The notes under the pieces were generated by a model that worked only from the letters and a program-made list of their open reading frames with translations, ran no database searches and was not told the origin of the DNA. From NCBI GenBank assembly GCA_022571715.1, contig JACZXH010000043.1, positions 1 through 32,144 on the forward strand: a stretch of 32,144 nucleotides of DNA, read 5' to 3'. This stretch comes from Bacteroidota bacterium. GTDB taxonomy: Bacteria; Bacteroidota; Bacteroidia; Cytophagales; Cyclobacteriaceae. Both the position numbers and the translations under genes were made by a program. Shown here piece after piece: positions 1 to 7,493 of this stretch (the first letter of the stretch is position 1; each line of letters opens with the position of its first letter).

Positions 1-946
1 CCGGTTTGAAATATTTTGCCACACCCTCCATGCCTAACGCATCGGTAAATACGAGACCCTCAAATCCAAGGCTATCGCGCAGGATACCTTTTACAATCTT
101 TTTCGACAGCGTGGAAGGAACATGTTCGGAACGGTCCAGCGCAGGAATGTTCAGATGAGCAACCATAATCCCGGAAAGGCCCTGCCTGATAGTTTCTTTA
201 AAAGGATATAGCTCCATAGTGTCCAGTCGCTCCCAGGAATGCTCCAATAGAGGTAAATCCTTATGCGAATCGACGTGTGTATCGCCGTGCCCGGGAAAAT
301 GCTTGCCGGTAGCCAGTACACCTGCATCTTGCAGTCCTCGTACGTAGGCCATTCCTTTTTCGGCTACATTCTTTTTGTTATCCCCAAACGACCGGAAGTT
401 TATCACCGGATTTTCGGCATTGTTATTAACATCCAGTACCGGGGCGTAATTTATATGCATACCGATACGCCGGAATTGCCTGCCTATGGCCAGACCCATT
501 TTATAGATCAGGCGGTTGTCGTTAACCGCACCTAGTGTCATCTGGTATGGAAAGCTCATGGCGCTGTCCAATCGCATCCCCAATCCCCATTCCCCATCCA
601 TGGCCACCCAGAGTGGTATATCGGAAACAGACTGATAAAAATTTGCTAGTCGTGCTTGTGCAATTGGTGAACCCTGAAAAAAGATTAGTCCGCCAACATG
701 GTATTCTTTTATGAGTGTTTCAATTTCGCGGATATGTGCTGAATCACGGTTTGAATACGCCGCAACCATAAATAACTGTCCGATCTGCTCTCTTAGGGTC
801 ATGGTTTTCAATAGACTGTCAGCCCTGTTTTCGGCTTTAAACGTTGCCTGTATATCGGAAATATCCTGTCCGTGCACTTCGCTGAAGTTCAGGATGAAGC
901 CCAATCCAGTGAGAATTAAAATGGTTTTGATTTTTTGTGACGTCAT
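1..946 (-). CDS. Glycoside hydrolase family 3 beta-N-acetylhexosaminidase-like protein (partial, C-terminus beyond window)
   Basis: The reverse strand from ATG at 946 reads 315 codons without a stop and runs off the left edge. Residues 1-27 are a Sec signal peptide ending near VHGQ, so the enzyme is exported. The GH3 catalytic domain follows. Residues 215-221 read KHFPGHG, then the DSH of the NagZ-type loop (226-228), and TDALGM at 301-306 carries the expected nucleophile Asp302. GH3 enzymes of this subgroup remove beta-linked N-acetylglucosamine from peptidoglycan or chitin fragments. In many Bacteroidota the same protein continues into a C-terminal serine-hydrolase (beta-lactamase-like) domain; whether this one does cannot be seen. 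It is divergent from the pyrophosphatase gene with a 92-bp spacer. Family assignment is secure; the exact substrate is inference. Confidence 0.93.
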   Translation of the reverse strand, partial: MTSQKIKTILILTGLGFILNFSEVHGQDISDIQATFKAENRADSLLKTMTLREQIGQLFMVAAYSNRDSAHIREIETLIKEYHVGGLIFFQGSPIAQARLANFYQSVSDIPLWVAMDGEWGLGMRLDSAMSFPYQMTLGAVNDNRLIYKMGLAIGRQFRRIGMHINYAPVLDVNNNAENPVINFRSFGDNKKNVAEKGMAYVRGLQDAGVLATGKHFPGHGDTHVDSHKDLPLLEHSWERLDTMELYPFKETIRQGLSGIMVAHLNIPALDRSEHVPSTLSKKIVKGILRDSLGFEGLVFTDALGMEGVAKYFKP

Positions 947-1023
947 GGAAAGGCGTAATGTTTTTTAAATAATGCACAATAATAATCATTCCTGTGAATC
1001 TTCATTGCATCAGCAGATTTAGG

Positions 1024-1031
1024 TATATTTG
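1024..1031 (+). promoter_or_regulatory. Putative Bacteroidota -7 box before ppa
   Basis: TATATTTG matches the consensus TAnnTTTG and ends 7 bases before the ATG at 1039. A TTG at 1005-1007 is 16 bases upstream, a little short for the usual -33 spacing. Transcription starting a few bases downstream would give an almost leaderless mRNA. The motif is short and occurs by chance in AT-rich DNA, so position is the main support. Confidence 0.4.
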
Positions 1032-1038
1032 GCCATAC

Positions 1039-1545
1039 ATGAATAATCCATGGCACAGTGTTTCGCCCGGAAATAAAATTCCGGAAATCGTGAATGGCAT
1101 TATCGAGATACCAAAAGGATCGCGGGCTAAATACGAACTCGACAAAGAAAGCAGTTTATTAATACTCGATAGGGTGATTTATTCGTCTGTATATTATCCC
1201 CATAATTACGGGTTTATTCCTCAAACCTATGGGGATGATAATGACCCGCTCGATATACTTGTTCTGTCACAGATTGAAGTGGTGCCGCTGTGCATTGTAC
1301 CTGCCAAAGTGATCGGAGTGATGCGCATGATGGATAATGACGAAGCGGATGACAAAATTATTGCTGTAGCTGAACGCGACATGAGTGTAAATCATTTCAA
1401 CGACATTGACGAATTGCCGCCGCATTTTATAAAAGAAGTTAAAAGCTTTTTTGAAGATTATAAAAAACTGGAAAACAAAACGGTAATTGTTGAGGATTTT
1501 CAGGGAAGGGAAACTGCCTTGGAAATTATTGAACAAGGGACTTGA
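1039..1545 (+). CDS. ppa: Inorganic pyrophosphatase, family I
   Basis: The soluble cytoplasmic enzyme hydrolyses pyrophosphate to phosphate and pulls biosynthetic reactions forward. The 168-residue product has the usual bacterial length. It carries the family I signature DNDPLD at residues 67-72 (Mg2+-binding aspartates), with [13 protein letters not shown] (24-36) and [12 protein letters not shown] (53-64) before it. The frame is open from 994, but the ATG at 1039 is preferred: homologues start close to the NPWHSVSPG segment, and a -7 box sits at 1024-1031, which would exclude the upstream start from the transcript. The next gene, the TPR-CHAT protein, starts 44 bases after the stop and may be co-transcribed. 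Confidence 0.97.
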   Translation: MNNPWHSVSPGNKIPEIVNGIIEIPKGSRAKYELDKESSLLILDRVIYSSVYYPHNYGFIPQTYGDDNDPLDILVLSQIEVVPLCIVPAKVIGVMRMMDNDEADDKIIAVAERDMSVNHFNDIDELPPHFIKEVKSFFEDYKKLENKTVIVEDFQGRETALEIIEQGT

Positions 1546-1589
1546 AGTGTACAGAGAAAAGTTTTTATAAAATACTAATTAAGATAATA

Positions 1590-4457
1590 ATGAACAGGAT
1601 GCTGAGATTTATTGCCATTATGATCGTTGGTTTAATTATGCTGATGAGTGACCCTTCATTTGGACAGATCGGCAAAAAATTACGGGAAAAAGCAAAGAAA
1701 TTATCTGCCGCCCTGGATAATCCTGCAGAATTTGTAAAAAAAGAAAGCATAAACGTTCTAAAAAATTCGAAAGCAAAGTTTGACTCGGCGAGTTTCGGGT
1801 TTGCCATTGCTTTCAGCGACAATGCAGGGTTATATGAAAATAAGGAGATCATGAACGATGTGCGTGACGGGGTGCTTATACTTTTTGAAAAAAGTAGTGA
1901 AAAAGAACCTGTTGACGTGGCTAACAATTACAAAGACGCCGGCGAAATGTCGTATGCGGCCAATGAATACCGCTATGCTGAAATAGCTTTTCTGACCTCA
2001 AAGCTCACCTTCGAGATTAACGATTTGCATGATCATGTGAATTATCCGGGCGTAATTGCCAACCTGGGGTTACTGAATCATACTATGGGCAGATATGGTA
2101 AATCCGAAGAATTCACCAAGGAGGCCCTGGAGCTGCGAAAAGATATGCTGGGAGAACAAAGCCTTGCCTATGCCGCTTCGCTGAATAATCTTGCCGTTCT
2201 CCAAAAGGATCTGGGTGAATATACAAATGCCGGAAACTCCATTGACCGGGCGCTTGAGATAACCAAAAACCTTGAACTGAATGAGGAACTTCCTTTTGCC
2301 ATCATGCTCAATAACAAAGCCATGCTCAACCGGCAGCTTGGGCAGTACCAGGAAGCTGAACGCACATTGAGTGAAAGTATTTCTATTTCAGAAAAACTGA
2401 AAAGGTCGAAATCCACCAATCATCAGAGGTTGCTGACCAACATGGCTATATTATACCAGGAGATGGGGCGGTATGAGGAATCAGAGAAGATATTTCTCGA
2501 AGTAATCGAAATGAAAGAAAAAAGGCTGGGGAAAAAACATCCTGACTATGCGCACATGCTGAATAACCTGGCTGCTTTATATGTGCTGATGGGGAAAGAC
2601 GAACAAGTGGAAGAATTGCTATTAAATGCACAGGAAATTTATGTTAAAAAATTCGGCACTAATCATCCTTCATATGCAACGAACATTGCCAATTTGGGCA
2701 ATTTTTATAGGTATAAGGAAAGGTATGAAGAATCGGAAACCTTGCTCAAGGAAGCGCTTGTTATCCGGGAAAACACGCTTGGAGAAAGCCATCCTGATTA
2801 TGTACGGTCGCTTGAGGATATGGCGATGTACTACTGGCAGGTAGCTAACTGGGAAAAAGCTTCTGAGAATTTCGAAGAAGCCCTTGACCAATCGATGTTG
2901 TTTATCGAAACCTTTTTTCCGGCTATGAGCGAAGAAGAAAAAACAAAATATTGGAATAAAATGCAGCCACGTTTTTTCAGATATTTTGCTTTTGCTGCAC
3001 AGGGGTGTCAAAAAGATCCTGCGATTGCAGTGAAAATGCTCGAATACCGGATGGCCACCAAAGCCATTCTCTTAAGCGCTTCCCAGAAGATCAGAAGAAG
3101 CATTTTGGAGAGCGGTAACCAGGAGCTTGTGGATAAATACATTGAGTGGATTGACCTTAAAGAATCCCTTGCCGGTTATTATACGTATTCGAAAAAAGAG
3201 ATTGCGGAACAAGGTATTAATCTTGACTCACTTGAATCGTCAGCCAATGCAAGGGAAAGATATTTGTCGCAGAATTCTGATATTTTCCAAAAAGGTTTTT
3301 TCAGAAGAGTGCCCCGATTCGAAGATATAAAAAATGTACTCGATGCAGATGAAGCCAGTGTTGAGATTATGCAAATACCCGTGTATGAACGGACATTTAC
3401 GGGTGTGATGGAATATTACGCACTTGTTACGAAAAATGAATATGCTGCACCGCTTCTGGTAAAACTGGGCAATAACGAGGTGCTGGATGATAAATATTAT
3501 AAGTATTACAAAAATATGATAAGATTAAAGAAAAAGGATGAACTGTCATACGCGCAGTTCTGGGGGCCACTGGAGCCTTCAATTGAAGACATAAAAAACT
3601 TGTTCCTTTCGTTTGACGGAATATACAACCAGGTGAATGTAAATACCTTGTTATCAGAAAGCGGATATGTTATTGACAGATGGAATATTGTATTTTTAAC
3701 CAACACAGCCGATTTACCAGGATATAAAGAGGCCGTGGTAACAAAGCCCTTGAAAAATGTGTGGTTGCTTGGTTATCCGAATTATGGCGAAAGCACTGAT
3801 ATTCTCCCGCTACCGGGGACAGAAGAAGAGGTGGAAAGAATCAATATAATTCTCAAATCTGCAGAAATTGAAACCGTACTGCTAACATGGGATGAAGCCA
3901 GCGAAGAAAATGTAAAAAATGCCTCAAGATTTTCTATTTACCATTTTGCCACGCATGGTTTTTTTCTGGCTGATGCCGGGAATCTTTCGCAAGAGCAATT
4001 GTTTGGCATTGAACCCGAGGTGGCCAGAGAGAATCCCATGTTGCGGTCCGGAATCATGCTGAAGGGTGCAGCCTATACATTTCATGGCCTAGACCATAAA
4101 GAGTTTAACGATCAGAATAACGGAATATTGACTGCTTATGAAGCCATGAACCTGCACCTTGATGATACCGAACTTGTGGTATTGAGTGCGTGCGAAACGG
4201 GTCTGGGCGATATTAAAGTGGGCGAAGGAGTATATGGATTACAGCGTGCCTTTCTTGTTGCCGGATCAGATCGCATTATTATGAGTTTGTGGAAAGTAAG
4301 CGATGATGCTACTCGCGATCTAATGACAATGTTTTACAGTAACCTTATTAAATATAATAATGATGTACGTAAAGCATTTAAGGCAGCCCAATTGGCGCTG
4401 AAGCAGAAATATCCCGAACCCTACTACTGGGGGGCATTTGTATTGATTGAAAGCTGA
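1590..4457 (+). CDS. Exported TPR-CHAT domain protein (caspase-like cysteine protease)
   Basis: The 955-residue product begins with a hydrophobic signal peptide (about 1-26, ending SFGQ). An array of six to eight TPR units follows (about residues 120-440), several with the LG..HP.YA..L.NLA..Y signature of kinesin-light-chain-type repeats. An alpha-helical linker leads to a C-terminal CHAT domain (about 640-955). The CHAT dyad is visible: His789 in HFATHG and Cys868 in SACETG, followed by GEGVYGLQRAFL and W..SD.AT. CHAT proteins are caspase-like peptidases, often released by binding partners; the TPR array is the likely sensor. A TTG in the ppa stop region (1542) also opens the frame, but ATG 1590 places the signal peptide at the N-terminus. 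Substrate and trigger are unknown. Confidence 0.92.
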   Translation: MNRMLRFIAIMIVGLIMLMSDPSFGQIGKKLREKAKKLSAALDNPAEFVKKESINVLKNSKAKFDSASFGFAIAFSDNAGLYENKEIMNDVRDGVLILFEKSSEKEPVDVANNYKDAGEMSYAANEYRYAEIAFLTSKLTFEINDLHDHVNYPGVIANLGLLNHTMGRYGKSEEFTKEALELRKDMLGEQSLAYAASLNNLAVLQKDLGEYTNAGNSIDRALEITKNLELNEELPFAIMLNNKAMLNRQLGQYQEAERTLSESISISEKLKRSKSTNHQRLLTNMAILYQEMGRYEESEKIFLEVIEMKEKRLGKKHPDYAHMLNNLAALYVLMGKDEQVEELLLNAQEIYVKKFGTNHPSYATNIANLGNFYRYKERYEESETLLKEALVIRENTLGESHPDYVRSLEDMAMYYWQVANWEKASENFEEALDQSMLFIETFFPAMSEEEKTKYWNKMQPRFFRYFAFAAQGCQKDPAIAVKMLEYRMATKAILLSASQKIRRSILESGNQELVDKYIEWIDLKESLAGYYTYSKKEIAEQGINLDSLESSANARERYLSQNSDIFQKGFFRRVPRFEDIKNVLDADEASVEIMQIPVYERTFTGVMEYYALVTKNEYAAPLLVKLGNNEVLDDKYYKYYKNMIRLKKKDELSYAQFWGPLEPSIEDIKNLFLSFDGIYNQVNVNTLLSESGYVIDRWNIVFLTNTADLPGYKEAVVTKPLKNVWLLGYPNYGESTDILPLPGTEEEVERINIILKSAEIETVLLTWDEASEENVKNASRFSIYHFATHGFFLADAGNLSQEQLFGIEPEVARENPMLRSGIMLKGAAYTFHGLDHKEFNDQNNGILTAYEAMNLHLDDTELVVLSACETGLGDIKVGEGVYGLQRAFLVAGSDRIIMSLWKVSDDATRDLMTMFYSNLIKYNNDVRKAFKAAQLALKQKYPEPYYWGAFVLIES

Positions 4458-4686
4458 CAACCTATCGGTATTTTGTTCTTTCTGTTATTTTTCTGATTAT
4501 TCTGGCCAAATGATCCATTCTGGAAGTTGAGAGACACTGGAATCGCACAATTTTGAAGGACGATTACTCGCCATTGCGCGTAACTGCTGAATACATAAAA
4601 ATATTGTATTTAATGCAATTCGTTACTAATATGGGTCGCAGCGAAACAAGTTTACCAATCAGGATCGCTTTTCTACTTCAACATTC

Positions 4687-5130
4687 CTAATCACTACCTT
4701 CCATAATCTCCCTTAGCCTACTTAAATCCCCTTTAAGGGTTTCACCAACCATAATGGTTGACAGCCGGTCCATAAACATAAAAAACCCTTTGGTAGATCC
4801 TTCCAATTGGATCCTTACAACACAGGATGTTTCATTTTTGACGTCAACCTGATAAGATACTTTCATTGGGAACGGACTTTTTACAGCTTCCATTCCAAGG
4901 AAATGATTTTCTTCAAAGTCATTTACTTCGAGTATGTAATCTATTTCTTTTCCAAGAAATGTTGCCACCCGGTGAATACGTGAGCCAACAGCGACAGGTA
5001 GATTTGAAATATCTCGAACCTCTTTAATTCCACCAATCCATTGCAAATCATTTTCCGGATTGAACATAAATGTTGCTACCTGTTTCTGACTGGCGTTTAT
5101 CTTCATTGTTTCTATTACACTGATAGCCAT
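4687..5130 (-). CDS. SRPBCC-superfamily (polyketide cyclase/START-like) protein
   Basis: This 147-residue cytoplasmic protein has no signal peptide or membrane segment. Features of the SRPBCC fold include an opening beta strand ISVIETMKINAS, a helix with ATFMFNPENDLQWIGGI, a strand pair around GSRIHRVATFLGKEIDYILEV, and a C-terminal amphipathic helix ending in LSRLREIMEG. This small helix-grip fold binds hydrophobic ligands in a central pocket. No catalytic signature is evident, so neither ligand nor pathway can be assigned. It converges on the TPR-CHAT gene across a 229-bp spacer in which I see no clear terminator. Confidence 0.75.
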   Translation of the reverse strand: MAISVIETMKINASQKQVATFMFNPENDLQWIGGIKEVRDISNLPVAVGSRIHRVATFLGKEIDYILEVNDFEENHFLGMEAVKSPFPMKVSYQVDVKNETSCVVRIQLEGSTKGFFMFMDRLSTIMVGETLKGDLSRLREIMEGSD

Positions 5131-5312
5131 GGCATTGGTAATTTAAGAACATAAAATCAAACAACAGTGATATTTTAGATGAATTTTCAGGGCTATAATA
5201 ACAAGTATACTAAAACCGACTAAAATCAGATTTTTATGTGATTTACGTTCCTGACATTTTGTTCATTTATATAATCATCACATCTCATATCAATTTAAAT
5301 GCAAAATTATAT

Positions 5313-5439
5313 ATGAAACGCGTATATAAATTCGGAATCGACCAGGCAGAAGGAAATGGCGAGATTAATGATCTTCTTGGGGCAAAGAAGTAAGTCTTGC
5401 AGAAATGGATTGAATCGAGAACCTGACTTTGAATGCTAA
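5313..5439 (+). pseudogene. Decayed N-terminal fragment of pyruvate phosphate dikinase (ppdK)
   Basis: ATG at 5313 reads MKRVYKFG, a spacer with AEGN, and LLGAKK before a stop at 5391-5393. This matches the start of Bacteroidota PPDK, where MKRVY.FG..AEG is followed by LLGGKGANLAEM. Restoring one G in the GGGG run near 5380 gives LLGGKEVSLAEMD, so LLGGK...LAEM is recovered in the next frame. A second shift gives a weak match to the proline/glycine stretch that follows, ending at TAA 5437-5439. Nothing of the remaining roughly 850 residues is present. It is a truncated, doubly frameshifted relic; a functional copy is presumably elsewhere. Homology is recognised from memory of the family, not from a search. 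Confidence 0.72.
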
Positions 5440-5610
5440 ATAAGGATGTCCACAAGGTTATAAAATGAAATACAATCAGGAATTGTATGGTTTGAAAACC
5501 CCAAATTGGATCGTCGAACAAAGTGAAGTAATCCCGTTTTCTGCGGCAACAAAAAAGCTAATAGAGAGTACATCAAAAATCGTTATATAATCGTTAATAT
5601 TGCTAAAATT

Positions 5611-5684
5611 CGGGATGTAGCGCAGTCCGGTAGCGCACGTCGTTCGGGACGACGGGGTCGCTGGTTCGAATCCAGTCATCCCGA
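5611..5684 (+). tRNA. tRNA-Pro (anticodon CGG)
   Basis: The 74-nt cloverleaf is complete. The acceptor stem is CGGGATG/CATCCCG, the D stem GCGC/GCGC, and the anticodon stem CGTCG/CGACG with loop TTCGGGA gives anticodon CGG. The T arm is GCTGG-TTCGAAT-CCAGT with one G-T pair, and the discriminator is A. CCA is not encoded. A -7-like TAATATTG lies at 5595-5602, and a strong terminator follows at 5694. Confidence 0.96.
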
Positions 5685-5693
5685 CACCGAAGT

Positions 5694-5725
5694 AAAAGCC
5701 ACGAAAGTGGCTTTTTTTTCTTTTT
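5694..5725 (+). terminator. Rho-independent terminator after tRNA-Pro
   Basis: A perfect 9-bp stem AAAAGCCAC/GTGGCTTTT closes on a GAAA tetraloop and runs into a T-rich tract with one C interruption. It starts ten bases after the tRNA 3' end, so it ends the tRNA-Pro transcript. Confidence 0.9.
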
Positions 5726-5834
5726 GGGGAGAAAACGGTACATTGTTCCAGGTATCGGAACCGAAAAGAAAAAGTGTGCCGGAGGTATTGCTTTGGTGTC
5801 GTATCCACATCAGGATCGCCGACCAAAGGGAGGC

Positions 5835-5852
5835 AATCCAGTCATTCTGACA
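5835..5852 (+). repeat. Decayed copy of the tRNA-Pro 3' end
   Basis: Sixteen of 18 bases match the tRNA-Pro T-arm/acceptor 3' half at 5669-5686; the two differences are C to T. About ten bases further on, an A-rich stretch, GCTTAGTAGGAGGC and a run of seven T resemble a degraded version of the tRNA terminator. The 5' half of the tRNA is not recognisable. This may be a partial duplication, or the trace of an element that once integrated at the tRNA end. Confidence 0.5.
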
Positions 5853-6060
5853 ATACACATAAAAAGAGCTTAGTAGGAGGCTTTTTTTGCAATGGAAAAT
5901 TACAAGGCTTGCCTGGTCCATTTTCATTGAAGAAAAAACTAAAACTTTAGGTGACTTCCGTGTCTTCTTTCTCAAAAAGGTCGTCCCCAGGCAATTTGAG
6001 AAATTTAAAATCACACCAAACACAAATAGTATTTATCGACAGTAATTTTTACGAATGTTG

Positions 6061-6068
6061 TACTTTTG
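6061..6068 (+). promoter_or_regulatory. Putative -7 box before the DUF4136 lipoprotein gene
   Basis: TACTTTTG is an exact TAnnTTTG match. It lies 11 bases before ATG 6080, so a transcript from here would exclude the upstream ATG at 6055. It therefore bears on the choice of start for the lipoprotein. Confidence 0.4.
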
Positions 6069-6079
6069 GGACTTGAAAA

Positions 6080-6768
6080 ATGAAGAAGAGGAACAAGAAA
6101 TATTAGGGAACAGGACATTAATTTATTTGCTGGCTTTGGCAGGTTTTCTTGGTTTTACAGGGGGCTGTTACCCGTATCCTGAAACCAGTGTGGTCAAATC
6201 AGACCTGGATATTGTGATTTCAAATTATAACGACAAAGTTGATTTCAGTCAATATAAGACTTACGTGTTGTTTGATAGTGTTGCATTGATAATCGAAGAG
6301 GATGAAGGTGCCGATAGCGATGATCCTTTTTACCAGAATGGATATGATCAATACATTCTGGATGAAATTAAAAATCAGATGGAAGCACTCGGGTACACCC
6401 GGAAAAATGTAGATGCATTTCCTGATCTGGGTGTGGCTGCAACAGCGTTTCGTATAGTAAACGTAGAAATAACGTCAATTCCCGGTTGGTGGTGGGGCTT
6501 CCCTGGATATGGCTGGTGGGGTCCAGGTAATACACCAGGATATAATCCCGGCGGCTGGTACAGCACTTTTTATACCTATCAACAAGGAACGATTGTGATC
6601 GATATGGAAGATCTGCAGAAAGCTCAATCGGATACGGCCCTTGTATGGAATTCAGTAATTAATGGCTTGGTTGATGTGAATACGGAAGTGACATCCCAAC
6701 GCATCAGCACTGCCGTTGAAAGCGCTTTTAAACAATCGAGAAATTTTTACCCCCGTGAAATCGAATAG
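6080..6768 (+). CDS. DUF4136-like lipoprotein, probable frameshift in the signal peptide
   Basis: The main frame (open from 6055 to the stop at 6766-6768) encodes a hydrophobic segment LIYLLALAGFLGFTGGC, i.e. a lipoprotein signal with its Cys. It continues into a DUF4136-like body with the DFSQYKTYVLFD start, a Gly/Trp/Pro-rich loop (GWWWGFPGYGWWGPG), and a C-terminal VES.FKQ helix. The in-frame start at 6055 would give an acidic EEEEQE n-region, which is unsuitable for Sec. ATG 6080 in another frame reads MKKRNKKY then stops; adding one T at TATTAGGG (about 6103) gives MKKRNKKYLGNRTLIY, an ideal signal start. The function of DUF4136 proteins is unknown; they are envelope lipoproteins. The stop is 1 base before the next gene, so the two form an operon. 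Confidence 0.72.
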
Positions 6769-6769
6769 T

Positions 6770-7381
6770 ATGATGAGAAGAAGTTACTTAATCCTTTTAA
6801 TGGGAGTCATGATAATAGCCTGTGCCGGCAGGCAATCCATGGCCCAGGAGTCAATATGGGCATTTAATTATAACCCAGCATCTCCTTTAAGAGATCTGCA
6901 GGATTATACTAATGCTACCAGTTGGAGAGGCTGGAGCTTTGAGGGGAGAAAGTTTATGACCGACAATGTATCGATGGGTGTATATATCGGTTATAACGGA
7001 TTCTTTGAGGAAAAACCACGGTCATTGTATGATATCAAAAACACGACAATAAATGCAAAGTCCTGGAGGTACGTGTACACACTTCCGGTTCTGATCACCA
7101 CGCATTATTACATTGGAGAAGGGTGGATCAAACCCTATATCGGAATCGGAGCAGGAATTTATTATATCGAGCAGGAATTGCAATTCAGTACTTTCCGGAT
7201 TGAAGAGAAAAACTGGAAATTGGGTATTGCTCCGGAAGCTGGGGTATTTGTTCCGTTTAGTGTAATTGCTAATGAAGGGGTATTGCTAAACATTAAATAC
7301 AACGAGGTATTTTATAATGTTCAAAATATTGATAATATGAGATATTTGAATTACAACGTGGGTATTGCTTTTAAATATTAA
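6770..7381 (+). CDS. Small outer-membrane beta-barrel protein
   Basis: Translation from ATG 6770 (two adjacent ATGs, one base after the preceding stop) gives 203 residues with a signal peptide ending at about SMAQ (residue 26). The mature part alternates polar and aromatic residues typical of an 8-strand OmpA/OmpX-like barrel. Segments such as MGVYIGYNGFF, WIKPYIGIGAGIYYI, KLGIAPEAGVFVPF and the terminal LNYNVGIAFKY show this pattern, and the last strand ends in an aromatic residue as BAM substrates do. The frame is open upstream to 6716, but that would bury the signal peptide. Position suggests co-expression with the DUF4136 lipoprotein. No specific role can be assigned. Confidence 0.83.
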   Translation: MMRRSYLILLMGVMIIACAGRQSMAQESIWAFNYNPASPLRDLQDYTNATSWRGWSFEGRKFMTDNVSMGVYIGYNGFFEEKPRSLYDIKNTTINAKSWRYVYTLPVLITTHYYIGEGWIKPYIGIGAGIYYIEQELQFSTFRIEEKNWKLGIAPEAGVFVPFSVIANEGVLLNIKYNEVFYNVQNIDNMRYLNYNVGIAFKY

Positions 7382-7493
7382 GCAATATTGATAAACAGAA
7401 CATATTATCATAGTGCTCATTTGGTTTGGGGACCTTTTTAAGCTGATTTTAATTAGATTCGGTGGTACTGAATTAACTAAAACATCAAGACCC

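Noticed and set aside
5262-5274. TTCATTTATATAA identical to part of the RIC operator palindrome
   Set aside because: Only half of the palindrome is present, upstream of a pseudogene; low-complexity AT sequence makes chance likely.
5890-5929. Imperfect inverted repeat CAATGGAAAAT/ATTTTCATTG with a small internal AGGC/GCCT palindrome
   Set aside because: One mismatch, long loop and no T tract; no neighbouring gene that it would serve.
5476-6023. Minus-strand open frames across tRNA-Pro (GFEPATPSSRTT type peptides)
   Set aside because: They are conceptual translations of the tRNA and its terminator; that peptide is a common false annotation.
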